Positions 47,582 to 60,794 are shown, counted from the stretch's first letter. The stretch: DNA of 64,000 bases from Paracoccus yeei ATCC BAA-599 (GCF_000622145.1 NZ_JHWH01000001.1:161678-225677); one strand, 5' to 3'. The notes: generated from the letters alone by a model not told the origin. Program-made: numbers and translations.

Positions 47582-48151
47582 GTGGTGGAAAACGTCGTCC
47601 TGACCGTGCATCTGATCCTAGCCGTCCTGCTGATCGGGGTCGTGCTTCTGCAGCGGTCCGAAGGCGGCGGCCTTGGCATGGGGGGTGGCGGCGGCAGCGG
47701 CGTCATGACCGGCCGCCAGGCGGCCAATGCGCTGTCCAAGGCCACCTGGGTCCTGGCCATCGCCTTTCTGATCACCTCGCTGGTGCTGACGGTGATCGCG
47801 GCGCGCAACGCCTCCAGCGGCTCGATCGTGGACCAACTGGACCTGGGCGGCGCGGCCGACAGCCAGCCGGCGACGACCCTGCCGGGCATCGGCGACTATA
47901 CCCCGCCCCCGGCGGCGGGCCAGCCGATCCTGCCGCCCGGCGCCGCGACCGCACCGGCCGGCGACAGCCCGGCGGCCCCTGCCCCGGCAGCCCCGGCGAC
48001 GACGCCCGCGGCACCGGCGCAAGACGGCCCCGTGACCCCGCCCGCGCCGGTCGAACCCGCGCCCGCGGCCACGCCCGCCGCCCCGGCGGCCGAGCCGGCC
48101 CAGACGCCCGCGACGCCGGCTCCTGCTCCGGCTCCGGCCACGACCAACTGA
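47582..48151 (+). CDS. secG: Preprotein translocase subunit SecG, with long Ala/Pro tail
   Basis: 189 residues from GTG (a second GTG follows immediately). The first 80 residues are SecG: two membrane helices (VVLTVHLILAVLLIGVVLLQ and WVLAIAFLITSLVLTVIA) separated by the glycine-rich SEGGGLGMGGGGG loop. The remaining roughly 110 residues are a low-complexity Ala/Pro/Thr tail. SecG assists SecYE protein export. Such tails occur in alphaproteobacterial SecG, but this one is long. pyrG follows on the same strand after 149 bp. Confidence 0.92.
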   Translation: MVENVVLTVHLILAVLLIGVVLLQRSEGGGLGMGGGGGSGVMTGRQAANALSKATWVLAIAFLITSLVLTVIAARNASSGSIVDQLDLGGAADSQPATTLPGIGDYTPPPAAGQPILPPGAATAPAGDSPAAPAPAAPATTPAAPAQDGPVTPPAPVEPAPAATPAAPAAEPAQTPATPAPAPAPATTN

Positions 48152-48300
48152 TACCGAACCGGGGCGCATCGCCTGCGCCCCATCACGACACATGGCGGTC
48201 CGTTGCGGCCATGGGGCGGGTCTGATAAAGGACAAGCCCCGTGATGCCGGCCAGATTCGGGCCGCGATTTCCTATTTGACCGACTCACGGGGGCCTTCGG

Positions 48301-49944
<1,644 letters not shown>

Positions 49945-50067
49945 GCCCACACGCGCCTGCGCCGGCATGGTTCCGCCCCCAGGCGGAGCCCCCGCCCCAG
50001 GGGGCCTTCCGGGACTGTCCTTTGCCGCGCGCCTGACGCACAATCGCGCCAAAGACCCGGAGCCGCC

Positions 50068-50517
50068 ATGCGCCTTGCCCTGATCCTTGCCCTTGCCGCC
50101 GGTCCCGCGCTGGCCGATGCGCCGCTGTTCCTGATCGAACAGTCCAGCCTGCCCTTCGACCTTGGCCCCGGGGCGCCCCGGAACCAGCCGTCGCGGCAGG
50201 CGAACTCGCCCCATGCGGCGGCGAATTCCGCGGCAAGCCCGGCCAATTCCTCGGACGTCTACCGCAATGCGCCGGAAAACCCGGAAAACGGAAAGCGGCT
50301 GATCTTTACCGCCGATGGGACGGTGGTGGGCTATTATGCCCCGAACGGCTCGGGCGTGGTGAACCTGTTCGACGTCACCGGCAAGCGCGTGGCCTATCGC
50401 CCGCGCGGCAGCAAAAGCCTGTTCGGCAGCGACGGGCGCTGGTGCGGCACGGTGGCCGACGCCCACGGCGGCGGCTTTGCCTTTGGCGTGATCCGCGCCT
50501 GCGCCAGCCTGTTCTGA
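50068..50517 (+). CDS. Hypothetical secreted protein
   Basis: 149 residues with a clear signal peptide (LALILALAAGPALADA, cleavage near residue 17). The mature part has a flexible Asn/Pro/Ser-rich stretch (about 45-78) followed by a compact C-terminal region GKRLIFTADGTVVGYYAPNG, GKRVAYRPRG and CGTVADAHGGGFAFGVIRAC with two Cys that could form a disulfide. GGAG precedes the ATG. I recognise no family. It is probably periplasmic and stands alone between pyrG and ppk2. Confidence 0.7.
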   Translation: MRLALILALAAGPALADAPLFLIEQSSLPFDLGPGAPRNQPSRQANSPHAAANSAASPANSSDVYRNAPENPENGKRLIFTADGTVVGYYAPNGSGVVNLFDVTGKRVAYRPRGSKSLFGSDGRWCGTVADAHGGGFAFGVIRACASLF

Positions 50518-50583
50518 CGCCGCCGGACACGAAACTGTCACATCGCCCCGCTAGACGGCGCAGGACGCAAGCAGGAGACGGCA

Positions 50584-51492
50584 ATGCAGGACGAGCCCCG
50601 CAACGAATGGCTGGAAGCCGAACTGTCCAACACGCTGGACGAAGACTACGAGATCGAGCTTGAGGATGCCGCCCTGTCGCAGGAAATCTCGCGCATCTAT
50701 CGCGACACGCATCCCAACCAGATGCCCAGGGCCGAATATTTCCGCAACCTGCTGCGCCTCCAGGCGGAACTGATCAAGCTGCAGGACTGGGTCAGCTACC
50801 ACAAGGAAAAGGTCGTGGTGATCTTCGAGGGCCGCGACAGTGCCGGCAAGGGGGGCGCGATCAAGCGCATCACCCAGCGCCTGAACCCCCGCGTCGCCCG
50901 CGTGGTGGCCCTGCCCGCCCCCTCGGACCGCGAAAAGACGCAATGGTATTTCCAGCGCTATGTCCCCCATCTGCCCGCCGGGGGCGAAATCGTGCTGTTC
51001 GACCGCAGCTGGTACAACCGCGCGGGGGTCGAACGGGTGATGGGCTTTGCCACCGAGCCGCAGGTCGAGCAGTTCTTCGACGATGTGCCCGAATTCGAAC
51101 GCATGCTGGTCCGCTCGGGCATCCGGCTGGTGAAATACTGGTTCTCGATCACCGACGAGGAACAGCAGATGCGCTTCCTGATGCGCATCCACGACCCGCT
51201 GAAGCAGTGGAAGCTGTCGCCCATGGACCTGCAGTCGCGGGTGCGCTGGGAGGATTACACCAAGGCCAAGGAAGAGATGTTCGAACGCACCAACATCCCC
51301 GAGGCGCCCTGGTACATCGTCCCCGGCAACGACAAGAAGCGCGCGCGGCTGAACTGCATCAGCCACCTGCTCAGCATGATTCCCTATGCCGACGTCCCGC
51401 ACGAGGAGGTCGTGCTGCCCGACCGCGTGTTCAACCCCGATTACGAACGCGAGGTGGTGCCGCCCGAGCTTTACGTGCCGCAACGTTACTGA
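50584..51492 (+). CDS. ppk2: Polyphosphate kinase 2
   Basis: 302 residues, PPK2 family. The Walker A-like loop is VIFEGRDSAGKGGAIKRIT, Walker B/lid elements are VLFDRSWYNRAGVERVMGF, and the C-terminal SPMDLQSRVRWEDYTKAKEEM and PWYIVPGNDKKRARLNCI are diagnostic. It transfers phosphate between polyphosphate and a nucleotide (NDP or NMP). Length and a single domain fit class I PPK2, which mainly makes GTP or ATP from polyP, but the class cannot be proved by eye. GCAGGAGAC precedes the start. Confidence 0.95.
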   Translation: MQDEPRNEWLEAELSNTLDEDYEIELEDAALSQEISRIYRDTHPNQMPRAEYFRNLLRLQAELIKLQDWVSYHKEKVVVIFEGRDSAGKGGAIKRITQRLNPRVARVVALPAPSDREKTQWYFQRYVPHLPAGGEIVLFDRSWYNRAGVERVMGFATEPQVEQFFDDVPEFERMLVRSGIRLVKYWFSITDEEQQMRFLMRIHDPLKQWKLSPMDLQSRVRWEDYTKAKEEMFERTNIPEAPWYIVPGNDKKRARLNCISHLLSMIPYADVPHEEVVLPDRVFNPDYEREVVPPELYVPQRY

Positions 51493-51582
51493 CCGGCCCG
51501 GCGGCGGAACGGCCGGCGCACGCACCCGTGAGTTGAGATTTATTAGCTTCTTTCCGTGCGCGATCTGTCCTAAGGTTCCGGT

Positions 51583-52044
51583 ATGTTCCGCAATCTGCTC
51601 AGCCGCCTGTTCGCCACCGCACCGCTTCATGCGCCGCTGTCGTCCTCTGACGCCGAGGTCGCGGTCGCGGCGCTTCTGGTGCGCATCGCGCGGGCCGACG
51701 ACCGCTACAGCGACGCGGAAAAGACCCGGATCGAGACCATCCTGGCCCGCTGGCACGGGCTGGACCGCCAGCAGGCATCCGAACGGCGCGTGGCGGCCGA
51801 GATGATCGAGGCCGAGGCCCCCGACACCGTCCGCTTCACCCGCACCATCAAGGAACGCGTGGGGATCGAGGATCGCCGCGACGTCGTTGCGGCCTTGTGG
51901 GAAATCGCCCTGTCCGACGGCCAGCGCAGCGCCGAGGAGGAAAGCCTGGTGCGCCTCGTCTCGGGGCTGCTGGGGGTCAACGACCGCGATTCCGCGCTGG
52001 TCCGCAGGCAGATCAACGGCCAGCTGGGCCTGTCCAGCGACTAA
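51583..52044 (+). CDS. TerB-like (tellurite resistance/COG4103) family protein
   Basis: 153 residues, all helical in appearance. It repeats the TerB-type pattern LLVRIARADDRYSDAEKTRI and LWEIALSDGQRSAEEESLV, where acidic residues (ADDRYSDAE, SDGQRSAEEE) form the metal-binding-like helical pairs. No other ter genes are nearby, so tellurite resistance cannot be claimed. It is cytoplasmic, with no membrane segments. Confidence 0.8.
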   Translation: MFRNLLSRLFATAPLHAPLSSSDAEVAVAALLVRIARADDRYSDAEKTRIETILARWHGLDRQQASERRVAAEMIEAEAPDTVRFTRTIKERVGIEDRRDVVAALWEIALSDGQRSAEEESLVRLVSGLLGVNDRDSALVRRQINGQLGLSSD

Positions 52045-52122
52045 GGCGGGCGGGCCTTTCCTGACCGGAAAGGCAGTCAGGAAAGCGTTGCAATCCGCCG
52101 CCAAATCGCGCCACATGCCCAG

Positions 52123-52941
52123 ATGAACCACCCGGACCAGCCCAGCCCAGCCATGACCCCCAGCCAGGACGCGCAGCCCCCCGTCATCGAGATCCGGGAC
52201 CTGCACAAGGCTTACGGCGAGCTGCGGGTCATTCGCGGCGTCAGCCTGACCGCCCCCCGGGGCCATGTCGTCAGCCTGATCGGCAGTTCCGGGTCGGGCA
52301 AGTCCACGCTGCTGCGCTGCTGCAACCTGCTCGAGGACAGCCAGCAGGGCGACATCCTGTTCGAGGGCGAGGCGGTGCGCTGGCGCGGCGCGGGCATGGC
52401 CCGGGTGCCCGCCGACCGCGCCCAGGTGACGCGGCTGCGCACCAACCTGTCGATGGTGTTCCAGCAGTTCAACCTGTGGTCCCACATGACCATCCTGCAG
52501 AACGTCATGGAGGCGCCGGTCCACGTCCTGAAACGCAACCCCGCCGAGGTCGAGGGCCGCGCCCGCGCCCTGCTAACCAAGGTCGGCATCGGCGACAAGG
52601 CCGACGCCTGGCCCGCGCAGCTTTCGGGCGGCCAGCAGCAGCGCGCCGCGATCGCCCGCGCGCTGTGCATGGAGCCGCGCGCCCTGCTGCTGGACGAGCC
52701 GACCAGCGCGCTGGACCCCGAATTGCAGCAAGAGGTCGTGCGCGTCATCAAGGACCTGGCCGCCGAACACCGCACCATGCTGCTGGTGACCCATGACATG
52801 CGCCTGGCCGCCGATGTCAGCGACCATGTCGTGTTCCTGCACCAGGGCCTGATCGAGGAACAGGGCCCGCCGTCGCAGCTTTTCGGGGCGCCCCGCTCGG
52901 ACCGGCTGCGCCAGTTCCTCAGCGCCTCGATGGCGGGATAA
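52123..52941 (+). CDS. Polar amino-acid ABC transporter ATP-binding protein
   Basis: 272 residues: [15 protein letters not shown] (Walker A), LSGGQQQRAAIARAL (signature), LLLDEPTSALDPE (Walker B) and LLVTHDMRLA (switch His). The insert FQQFNLWSHMTILQNVMEAP is the HisP/OccP type used for basic or opine-like amino acids. It is the first of four co-directional genes: ATPase, binding protein, two permeases, then a glutamine-synthetase-like enzyme. An alternative start 11 residues in (MTPSQDAQ) is possible. Confidence 0.93.
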   Translation: MNHPDQPSPAMTPSQDAQPPVIEIRDLHKAYGELRVIRGVSLTAPRGHVVSLIGSSGSGKSTLLRCCNLLEDSQQGDILFEGEAVRWRGAGMARVPADRAQVTRLRTNLSMVFQQFNLWSHMTILQNVMEAPVHVLKRNPAEVEGRARALLTKVGIGDKADAWPAQLSGGQQQRAAIARALCMEPRALLLDEPTSALDPELQQEVVRVIKDLAAEHRTMLLVTHDMRLAADVSDHVVFLHQGLIEEQGPPSQLFGAPRSDRLRQFLSASMAG

Positions 52942-52970
52942 CGGACAAGAAACCAACAGGAGAGAAGACG

Positions 52971-53693
52971 ATGAAGAAGTTCGTGCTTGCAGTCGCGGCC
53001 CTTGCGCTGACGGCGGGGGCGTCGATGGCCCAGACCGTGCGCATCGCGACCGAGGGCGCCTACCCTCCCTACAACCTGGTCAACGACCAGGGCCAGGTCG
53101 ACGGGTTCGAGGTCGCGCTTGGCAACGAGCTGTGCAAGCGCGCGCAGCTTGACTGCACCTGGGTCAAGAACGACTGGGATTCGATCATCCCGAACCTCGT
53201 CTCGGGCAACTACGACGCCATCATGGCCGCCATGAGCATCAACGAGGAACGCAAGGCCTCGATCGACTTCACCCAGAACTACCTGCCGCCGGCGCCGTCC
53301 TCCTATATCGCGCTGACGCCCGATGCGGACCTCAAGGGCGGCGTGATCGCGGCCCAGACCGGCACCGTGCAGGCCGCCTACATCGCCCAGACCGGCGCCA
53401 CCATGCTGGAATTCGCCACCATCGACGAGGTGATCGCCGCCGTCCGCAACGGCGAGGCGGACGCGGGCTTCGGCGACCACGAGGTGCTGCGCCCCAGCGT
53501 CGAGGAATCCCAGGACCTGCAATTCGTCGGCGACCAGGTCAGCCTGGACGAGGGCATCGGGGTGGGCCTGCGCAAGAGCGATGCCGAGTTGAAGGCCAAG
53601 CTGAACGACGCCATCGCCGCGATGAAGGCCGACGGCAGCCTGAATGCGCTGATCGCGAAATGGTTCGGCGACAAGGCGCAGCTTCACGAATGA
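52971..53693 (+). CDS. Periplasmic amino-acid-binding protein
   Basis: 240 residues, family 3 solute-binding protein. The signal peptide MKKFVLAVAALALTAGASMA precedes VRIATEGAYPPYNLVNDQGQ, DGFEVALGNELCKRAQLDC, WDSIIPNLVSGNYDAIMAAM and EADAGFGDHEVL. It resembles histidine/lysine-arginine-ornithine and octopine/nopaline binders, so a cationic or polar amino acid or polyamine derivative is expected. AGGAGA precedes the start. It follows the ATPase by 29 bases. Confidence 0.93.
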   Translation: MKKFVLAVAALALTAGASMAQTVRIATEGAYPPYNLVNDQGQVDGFEVALGNELCKRAQLDCTWVKNDWDSIIPNLVSGNYDAIMAAMSINEERKASIDFTQNYLPPAPSSYIALTPDADLKGGVIAAQTGTVQAAYIAQTGATMLEFATIDEVIAAVRNGEADAGFGDHEVLRPSVEESQDLQFVGDQVSLDEGIGVGLRKSDAELKAKLNDAIAAMKADGSLNALIAKWFGDKAQLHE

Positions 53694-53744
53694 TCTGACG
53701 GCGCCGCGGGCCTGCGCGCCTGCGGCCGCCGCAAGGACTTGCCG

Positions 53745-54623
53745 ATGTTTGCATCCTGCGCCGATCCCGCCCAGCTTCAGGGGCTGTCCTGGCTGATGTG
53801 CTACCTGACATCGGGCAAGCACATGCTGTTCTATGCCAGCTTCGGCACCGTGTTGCTGGTGCTGGCGGTGACGGCTCCGGTCGCGCTGCTGTTCGGCTAT
53901 GGCGGCGCCCTGGCGGCGCGGTCCCCTGTCGCGCCGCTGCGGCTTTTCGGCAGGATCTACACCTCGATGGTGCGCGGCATCCCCGACATCATCTTTTTCC
54001 TGTTCGTGCCCATCGCGCTGGATCAGGCGATCGAATGGCTGCGCTCGCGCGTCTATTGCGACCCTTCGGTGCCGGTGCGGCAGGGCAATGAATTCCTGGT
54101 CTGCGCCGCGGCCAAGCTGCCGCTCTCGACCTCGCCCGAATGGGTGCACCAGGTCTATGGCCTGGCGCTGGCGGTGATCGCCTTCGCCATCGTGTTCGGC
54201 GCCTTCGCGGCCAATGTGCTTTACGGCGCCATGCAGGCGGTGCCGCGCGCGCAACTGGAAACCGCCGAGGCCTATGGCATGAGCCCGCGCCAGGTCACGC
54301 GCCGCGTCCTGATCCCGCAGATGTGGACCTATGCCCTGCCCGGGCTCACCAACCTGTGGATGATCCTCATCAAGGCCACGCCGCTTCTGTTCCTGCTGGG
54401 GGTCGAGGACATCGTCTATTGGGCGCGCGAGCTGGGCGGCTCCAAGACCTCGGCCTTTTCCTATCCGCATCCCGACTGGCGGATCTATTACTTCCTCGCC
54501 ATCCTGGTCTTCTACCTGCTGATGACCTGGGGGTCGGAACGGGTGTTCGACCGCATCCGCCGCCGCCTGTCGCGCGGCCAGGCCACCGCCGCCGGCGAGG
54601 CGATGCGAAAGGCCGCGACATGA
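53745..54623 (+). CDS. Amino-acid ABC transporter permease 1
   Basis: 292 residues. About five membrane helices and the His/Glu/Gln permease loop EAYGMSPRQVTRRVLIPQ (EAA motif). MVRGIPDIIFFLF is the conserved TVxRGxP region. AAGGA lies seven bases before the ATG at 53745; a TTG six bases earlier was rejected. The stop overlaps the next ATG (ATGA). Confidence 0.92.
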   Translation: MFASCADPAQLQGLSWLMCYLTSGKHMLFYASFGTVLLVLAVTAPVALLFGYGGALAARSPVAPLRLFGRIYTSMVRGIPDIIFFLFVPIALDQAIEWLRSRVYCDPSVPVRQGNEFLVCAAAKLPLSTSPEWVHQVYGLALAVIAFAIVFGAFAANVLYGAMQAVPRAQLETAEAYGMSPRQVTRRVLIPQMWTYALPGLTNLWMILIKATPLLFLLGVEDIVYWARELGGSKTSAFSYPHPDWRIYYFLAILVFYLLMTWGSERVFDRIRRRLSRGQATAAGEAMRKAAT

Positions 54624-55447
54624 ACCAATGCGTGCAAGCGATCCAGGACTACGGGCTGCGCGCCATCGGCGTGGGCGAACGGCTGCTGCCGCGCGCGGAC
54701 TTCACGCTGTGCGAACAGGTGGTGCTGATCGGCTCGGGCCTGATCTGGAACCTGTATTTCGCCTTCTTCGCGCTGCTGATCGGCTTTTTCCTGGCCAATG
54801 CGCTGGCGCTTGCCAAGACCAGCCGCAGCCCCTGGCTGAGAAAGCCGGCCGACGCCTTCATCTTCGTCTTTCGCGGCAGCCCGCTGTTCATCCAGTTCTT
54901 CCTGGCCTACGAGGCGCTGGTGCAGCTGCCCCGCGCCGGGATCGACGTCTTCGGCATCACCGTCGCCACAAGCTGGCTGACCAAGGCCTGGGCCGGGGCG
55001 CTGATCGTCCTGACGCTGAACACCGCCGCCTATTCCGCCCAGATCTTCTACGGCGCGCTGCGCAACCTGCCCAAGGGCGAGCTCGAGGCCGCCGACGCCT
55101 ATGGCATGACCGGCTGGACTCGCTATCGCCGCGTCGTCTGGCCGACCGCGATGCGCCTGGCCTGGCCCGCCTATACCAACGAGGCGATCTTTCTGTTCCA
55201 CGCGACGACGCTGGTGTTCTTCTCCAGCTTCCCGGCGTTCCAGCAGCGCGGGGACGCGCTCTATTACGCCAATTACTTCGCGGACAAGACCTTCAACCCC
55301 TTCGTGGCCTATCCCATCGCGGCGGGCTATTTCATCCTTCTGACCCTGTGCCTGATCGGGCTGTTCGGGGTCGTCAACCGGCGGCTGAACCGCCATCTGC
55401 CGGGCGCGGCGAAACGGCTTCGCTATCGGCCCAATATTGTCAGGTGA
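54620..55447 (+). CDS. Amino-acid ABC transporter permease 2
   Basis: 275 residues with about five membrane helices. The family region FVFRGSPLFIQFFLAYE and EAA loop ADAYGMTGWTRYRRVVWPTA are clear. It forms the heterodimeric channel with permease 1, to which it is translationally coupled. The next gene begins three bases after its stop. Confidence 0.92.
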   Translation: MNQCVQAIQDYGLRAIGVGERLLPRADFTLCEQVVLIGSGLIWNLYFAFFALLIGFFLANALALAKTSRSPWLRKPADAFIFVFRGSPLFIQFFLAYEALVQLPRAGIDVFGITVATSWLTKAWAGALIVLTLNTAAYSAQIFYGALRNLPKGELEAADAYGMTGWTRYRRVVWPTAMRLAWPAYTNEAIFLFHATTLVFFSSFPAFQQRGDALYYANYFADKTFNPFVAYPIAAGYFILLTLCLIGLFGVVNRRLNRHLPGAAKRLRYRPNIVR

Positions 55448-55450
55448 ACC

Positions 55451-56782
55451 ATGGACTGGCTGCGCGAGCATCCCGAAGTCAAGACAATCCGCGTGGCCGC
55501 GGCCGACCTGAACGGCCAGCCGCGCGGCAAACGCATCCCGGCCCGCTTTGCCGACAAGATCCTGACCGAGGGGACCAAGTTCCCGTTTTCGGTCCTGAAC
55601 ATGGACATCTGGGGCGAGGACGTCGAGGACAGCCCGCTGGTGTTCCAGTCCGGCGACCCCGACGGCCTGCTGCTGCCCACGGAACGCGGCTTCATGCCGA
55701 TGCCCTGGCTCGAGGCGCCGACCGGGCTTTTGCCGCTCTGGATGTTCCACCCCGACGGGCGGCCCTATGACGGCGACCCGCGCCAGGCCCTGGCCCGCGT
55801 CGTCGAACGCTACGCGGCGGCGGGCCTGACCCCGGTGGTCGCGACCGAACTGGAATTCTTCCTGATCGACGATTCCGGCGGCCAGCTCAGGGTCCCGCCC
55901 AGCCCGCGCTCGGGCAAGCGCCGCACCGGGGCCGAAACGCTCAGCTTGCGCGCGCTGGACGCCTTCGACCGCTTCTTCACCGCGCTTTACGACGCCGCCG
56001 AGGCGATGGACATCCCCGCCGACACCGCCATATCCGAGGCCGCGCCGGGCCAGTTCGAACTGAACCTGATGCACCAGCCCGACGCGCTGAAGGCCGCCGA
56101 CGACGCCTGGCTGTTCAAACAGCTGGTCAAGGGGCTGGCGCGGCAATACGGCTTTGCCGGCTCGTTCATGGCCAAGCCCTACGAGGAATGGAACGGCTCG
56201 GGGATGCACATGCATTTCTCGATCCTGGACAGCGACGGCAACAACATCTTCGACAATGGCGGGGACGAGGGCTCGGACCGGCTGCGCCACGCTGTCGCGG
56301 GCTGCCTTGCCGCCATGCCGGGGTCGACGCTGCTGTTTGCGCCGCATGAAAACAGCTACGACCGGTTGGTCCCGAACGCCCATGCGCCGACCGGTCTGGG
56401 CTGGGCCTATGAAAACCGCACCTCGGCGATTCGCATCCCTTCCTCGGGGCCCAAGGCGCGCCGCATCGAACATCGCGTGGCGGGGGGCGACGTGAACCCC
56501 TATCTGACGGTCGCGGCGATCCTGGGCGCGGCGCTGAACGGGCTCGAGGACCGGGCCGAGCCCCCGCCTCCGATCCAGGGCAACGCCTATGAACAGGGGC
56601 TGGCGCAGCTGCCCGCCAGCTGGGGCGCGGCCATCGAGGCCTTCGCCGCCTGCCCCCAGATCAAGCGCATCTTCCCCGCCCATCTGATCGAGAATTTCGT
56701 GATGACCAAGCGCCAGGAGCTGCGCTACATGGCCGAGCTTTCGGACGAGGAGACGGTCGAGCTTTACCTCGACACCGTGTGA
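55451..56782 (+). CDS. Glutamine-synthetase-like ligase (PuuA/GlnA3 type)
   Basis: 443 residues. It has the ATP-grasp-like GS core: VVATELEFFLID, APGQFELNLMHQPD, GFAGSFMAKPYEEWNGSGMHMH, PNAHAPTGLGWAYENRTSAIRI and GDVNPYL. Unlike GlnA at 59338 it is shorter and lacks the adenylylation Tyr loop. Together with the cationic amino-acid/polyamine-like ABC transporter directly upstream, a gamma-glutamylation step such as gamma-glutamylputrescine synthesis is plausible. The substrate is inferred only from this context. Confidence 0.88.
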   Translation: MDWLREHPEVKTIRVAAADLNGQPRGKRIPARFADKILTEGTKFPFSVLNMDIWGEDVEDSPLVFQSGDPDGLLLPTERGFMPMPWLEAPTGLLPLWMFHPDGRPYDGDPRQALARVVERYAAAGLTPVVATELEFFLIDDSGGQLRVPPSPRSGKRRTGAETLSLRALDAFDRFFTALYDAAEAMDIPADTAISEAAPGQFELNLMHQPDALKAADDAWLFKQLVKGLARQYGFAGSFMAKPYEEWNGSGMHMHFSILDSDGNNIFDNGGDEGSDRLRHAVAGCLAAMPGSTLLFAPHENSYDRLVPNAHAPTGLGWAYENRTSAIRIPSSGPKARRIEHRVAGGDVNPYLTVAAILGAALNGLEDRAEPPPPIQGNAYEQGLAQLPASWGAAIEAFAACPQIKRIFPAHLIENFVMTKRQELRYMAELSDEETVELYLDTV

Positions 56783-56839
56783 CGGGCCGGGCGCCCTGCC
56801 CCCTTGCAATGCGCCCCCGTTCGCCTTAACTAACCCCCC

Positions 56840-56933
56840 GAGAGGTTGGCGCGGGCGAGCGCCTCGCCAACCCGGTCAGGTCCGGAAGGAAGCAGCCGTA
56901 ACGAGTCCCGCTTGGGTCGTTGTCCAGCCTCTC
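56840..56933 (+). ncRNA. ffs: Signal recognition particle RNA, small bacterial type (4.5S)
   Basis: 94 nt beginning GAGAGGTTGG and ending CCAGCCTCTC, which pair to close the hairpin. The near-universal SRP domain IV core GGTCAGGTCCGGAAGGAAGC occurs at 56874-56893, with the second internal-loop strand CAGCCG following. It binds Ffh and FtsY to target membrane proteins. Ends are set from the closing pairs, so they are approximate by a few bases. Confidence 0.95.
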
Positions 56934-57103
56934 ACCCTTTTCCTTCAAGCTTCTGAAATCTGGAAACGCCCTTGCTTGGCTGGGGCTGGTTCCATCTTTG
57001 GTGCCAGAGGTGCCAGAACGAAGGCAAGCGGCGCTGGGAAACCCGTCCCCCTGCGTCCTTCGAAAAAGCCCGTATGGCCCTGAATACTTGAATGAAATCA
57101 CCA

Positions 57104-57188
57104 TGGTGCGGGTAGAGGGACTTGAACCCCCACGCCTTGCGGCGCCAGAACCTAAATCTGGTGCGTCTGCCAATTTCGCCATACCCGC
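57104..57188 (-). tRNA. tRNA-Leu (anticodon UAG)
   Basis: 85 nt on the minus strand. The acceptor is GCGGGTA paired with TACCCGC. The D-arm is TGGCGAAATTGGCAGACGCA. The anticodon stem-loop is CCAGA-TTTAGGT-TCTGG giving UAG (reads CUA/CUG). A long variable arm (CGCCGCAAGGCG) is typical of Leu, the T-arm is GGGGGTTCAAGTCCCTC, and the CCA end is encoded (57104-57106). It points away from nnr and towards the SRP RNA. Confidence 0.97.
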
Positions 57189-57216
57189 ACGCACACCCTA
57201 TCGGGGCGAGCCCGTG

Positions 57217-59259
<2,043 letters not shown>

Positions 59260-59337
59260 TCCCGCCCGACCCGACGATACCACGATTATCCCTAACCCGG
59301 CCGCGGCGGCCGGGCGACTGATGGAGGAAGGACCCCA

Positions 59338-60744
59338 ATGCAAGTCAAGGACGTTCTGGATCTGATGAAGACGGAAGAGGTCGAATATGTCGACGTCCGC
59401 TTCACCGATCCCAAGGGCAAGCTGCAGCACGTGACGCTGGTCGCCGACCTGGTGGACGAGGACTTCTTCGAGGAAGGCTTCATGTTCGACGGCTCCTCGA
59501 TCGCCGGCTGGAAGTCGATCGACCAGTCCGACATGAAGCTGATGCCGGACGCCTCCTCGGCCTATATCGACCCGTTCTATGCCGAAAAGACGCTCTGCGT
59601 GCATTGCAACGTGGTCGAGCCCGACACCGGCGAACCTTATGCCCGCGACCCGCGCGGCACCGCCGCCAAGGCCGAGGCCTATCTGAAATCCTCGGGCATT
59701 GGCGACACCGCCTATTTCGGCCCCGAGGCCGAGTTCTTCCTGTTCGACGACGTGAAATACGCCATCACCCCCCAGAAGGTCTCGTTCGAGATCGACTCGG
59801 TCGATGCCGCATGGAACACCGACCAGTCCTACGAGGACGGCAACCTCGGCCACCGCGCGGCCCACAAGGGCGGCTACTTCCCGGTGAACCCGGTCGACGC
59901 GGCCCAGGACATCCGGGGCGAGATGCTCTCGACCATGAAGCGCATGGGCATCAAGGTCGACAAGCACCACCACGAGGTCGCGACCGCCCAGCACGAGCTG
60001 GGGATGATCTTCGGCGGGCTGGTCGAGCAGGCCGACAACATCCAGAAATACAAATACGTCATCCACAACGTCGCCGCCGCCTACGGCAAGTCGGCGACCT
60101 TCATGCCCAAGCCCATGAAGGGCGACAACGGCTCGGGGATGCACGTCAACATGTCGATCTGGAAGGACGGCAAGCCGCTCTTCGCCGGCGACAAATACGC
60201 CGACCTCAGCCAGGAAGCGCTCTATTTCATCGGCGGCATCCTCAAGCACGCCAAGGCGCTGAACGCGCTGACGAACCCGGCCACGAACAGCTACAAGCGG
60301 CTGATCCCGGGCTTCGAGGCTCCGGTGCTGCGCGCCTACTCGGCCCGCAACCGCTCGGGCTGCGTGCGGATTCCGTGGACGGAATCGCCGAAGGCCAAGC
60401 GCGTCGAGGCCCGCTTCCCCGATCCGGCCGCGAACCCCTACCTGGCTTTCGCCGCGCTCCTGATGGCCGGCCTCGACGGGATCAAGAACAAGATCGACCC
60501 GGGCCCGGCCTCGGACAAGGACCTCTACGACCTGCCACCCGAGGAGCTGGCCGAGATCCCGACCGTCTGCGGTTCGCTGCGCGAAGCGCTGGAAGAGCTT
60601 GAAAAGGACATGGACTTCCTGCTGGCGGGCGACGTCTTCACCCGCGACCAGCTGGAAGGCTACATCAAGCTCAAGTGGGAAGAGGTCTACGCCTACGAAC
60701 ACACCCCCCACCCGATCGAATACGCGATGTATTACAGCTGCTGA
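59338..60744 (+). CDS. glnA: Glutamine synthetase type I
   Basis: 468 residues, the typical GSI-beta length. Motifs: [17 protein letters not shown] (latch), [45 protein letters not shown] (ATP site), [10 protein letters not shown] and the adenylylation loop [12 protein letters not shown] with Tyr near residue 397. It forms glutamine from glutamate and ammonia and is expected to be switched by GlnE and PII. AGGAAGGA precedes the start. A terminator follows at 60769-60794. Confidence 0.98.
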   Translation: MQVKDVLDLMKTEEVEYVDVRFTDPKGKLQHVTLVADLVDEDFFEEGFMFDGSSIAGWKSIDQSDMKLMPDASSAYIDPFYAEKTLCVHCNVVEPDTGEPYARDPRGTAAKAEAYLKSSGIGDTAYFGPEAEFFLFDDVKYAITPQKVSFEIDSVDAAWNTDQSYEDGNLGHRAAHKGGYFPVNPVDAAQDIRGEMLSTMKRMGIKVDKHHHEVATAQHELGMIFGGLVEQADNIQKYKYVIHNVAAAYGKSATFMPKPMKGDNGSGMHVNMSIWKDGKPLFAGDKYADLSQEALYFIGGILKHAKALNALTNPATNSYKRLIPGFEAPVLRAYSARNRSGCVRIPWTESPKAKRVEARFPDPAANPYLAFAALLMAGLDGIKNKIDPGPASDKDLYDLPPEELAEIPTVCGSLREALEELEKDMDFLLAGDVFTRDQLEGYIKLKWEEVYAYEHTPHPIEYAMYYSC

Positions 60745-60768
60745 TCGGCAGACCGGGACAGTGATCGC

Positions 60769-60794
60769 GAAAGCCGCCCTCCGGGGCGGCTTTC
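60769..60794 (+). terminator. Hairpin terminator after glnA
   Basis: A 10-bp perfect stem GAAAGCCGCC / GGCGGCTTTC with a CTCCGG loop follows the glnA stop by 24 bases. The run of U is short (TTTC), so termination may be moderate or rho-assisted. Confidence 0.75.

Noticed and set aside
56941..57103. Integration (att) site next to tRNA-Leu
   Set aside because: The region 3' of the tRNA contains short GGTGCCAGA-like repeats, but no integrase or duplicated tRNA end was found.
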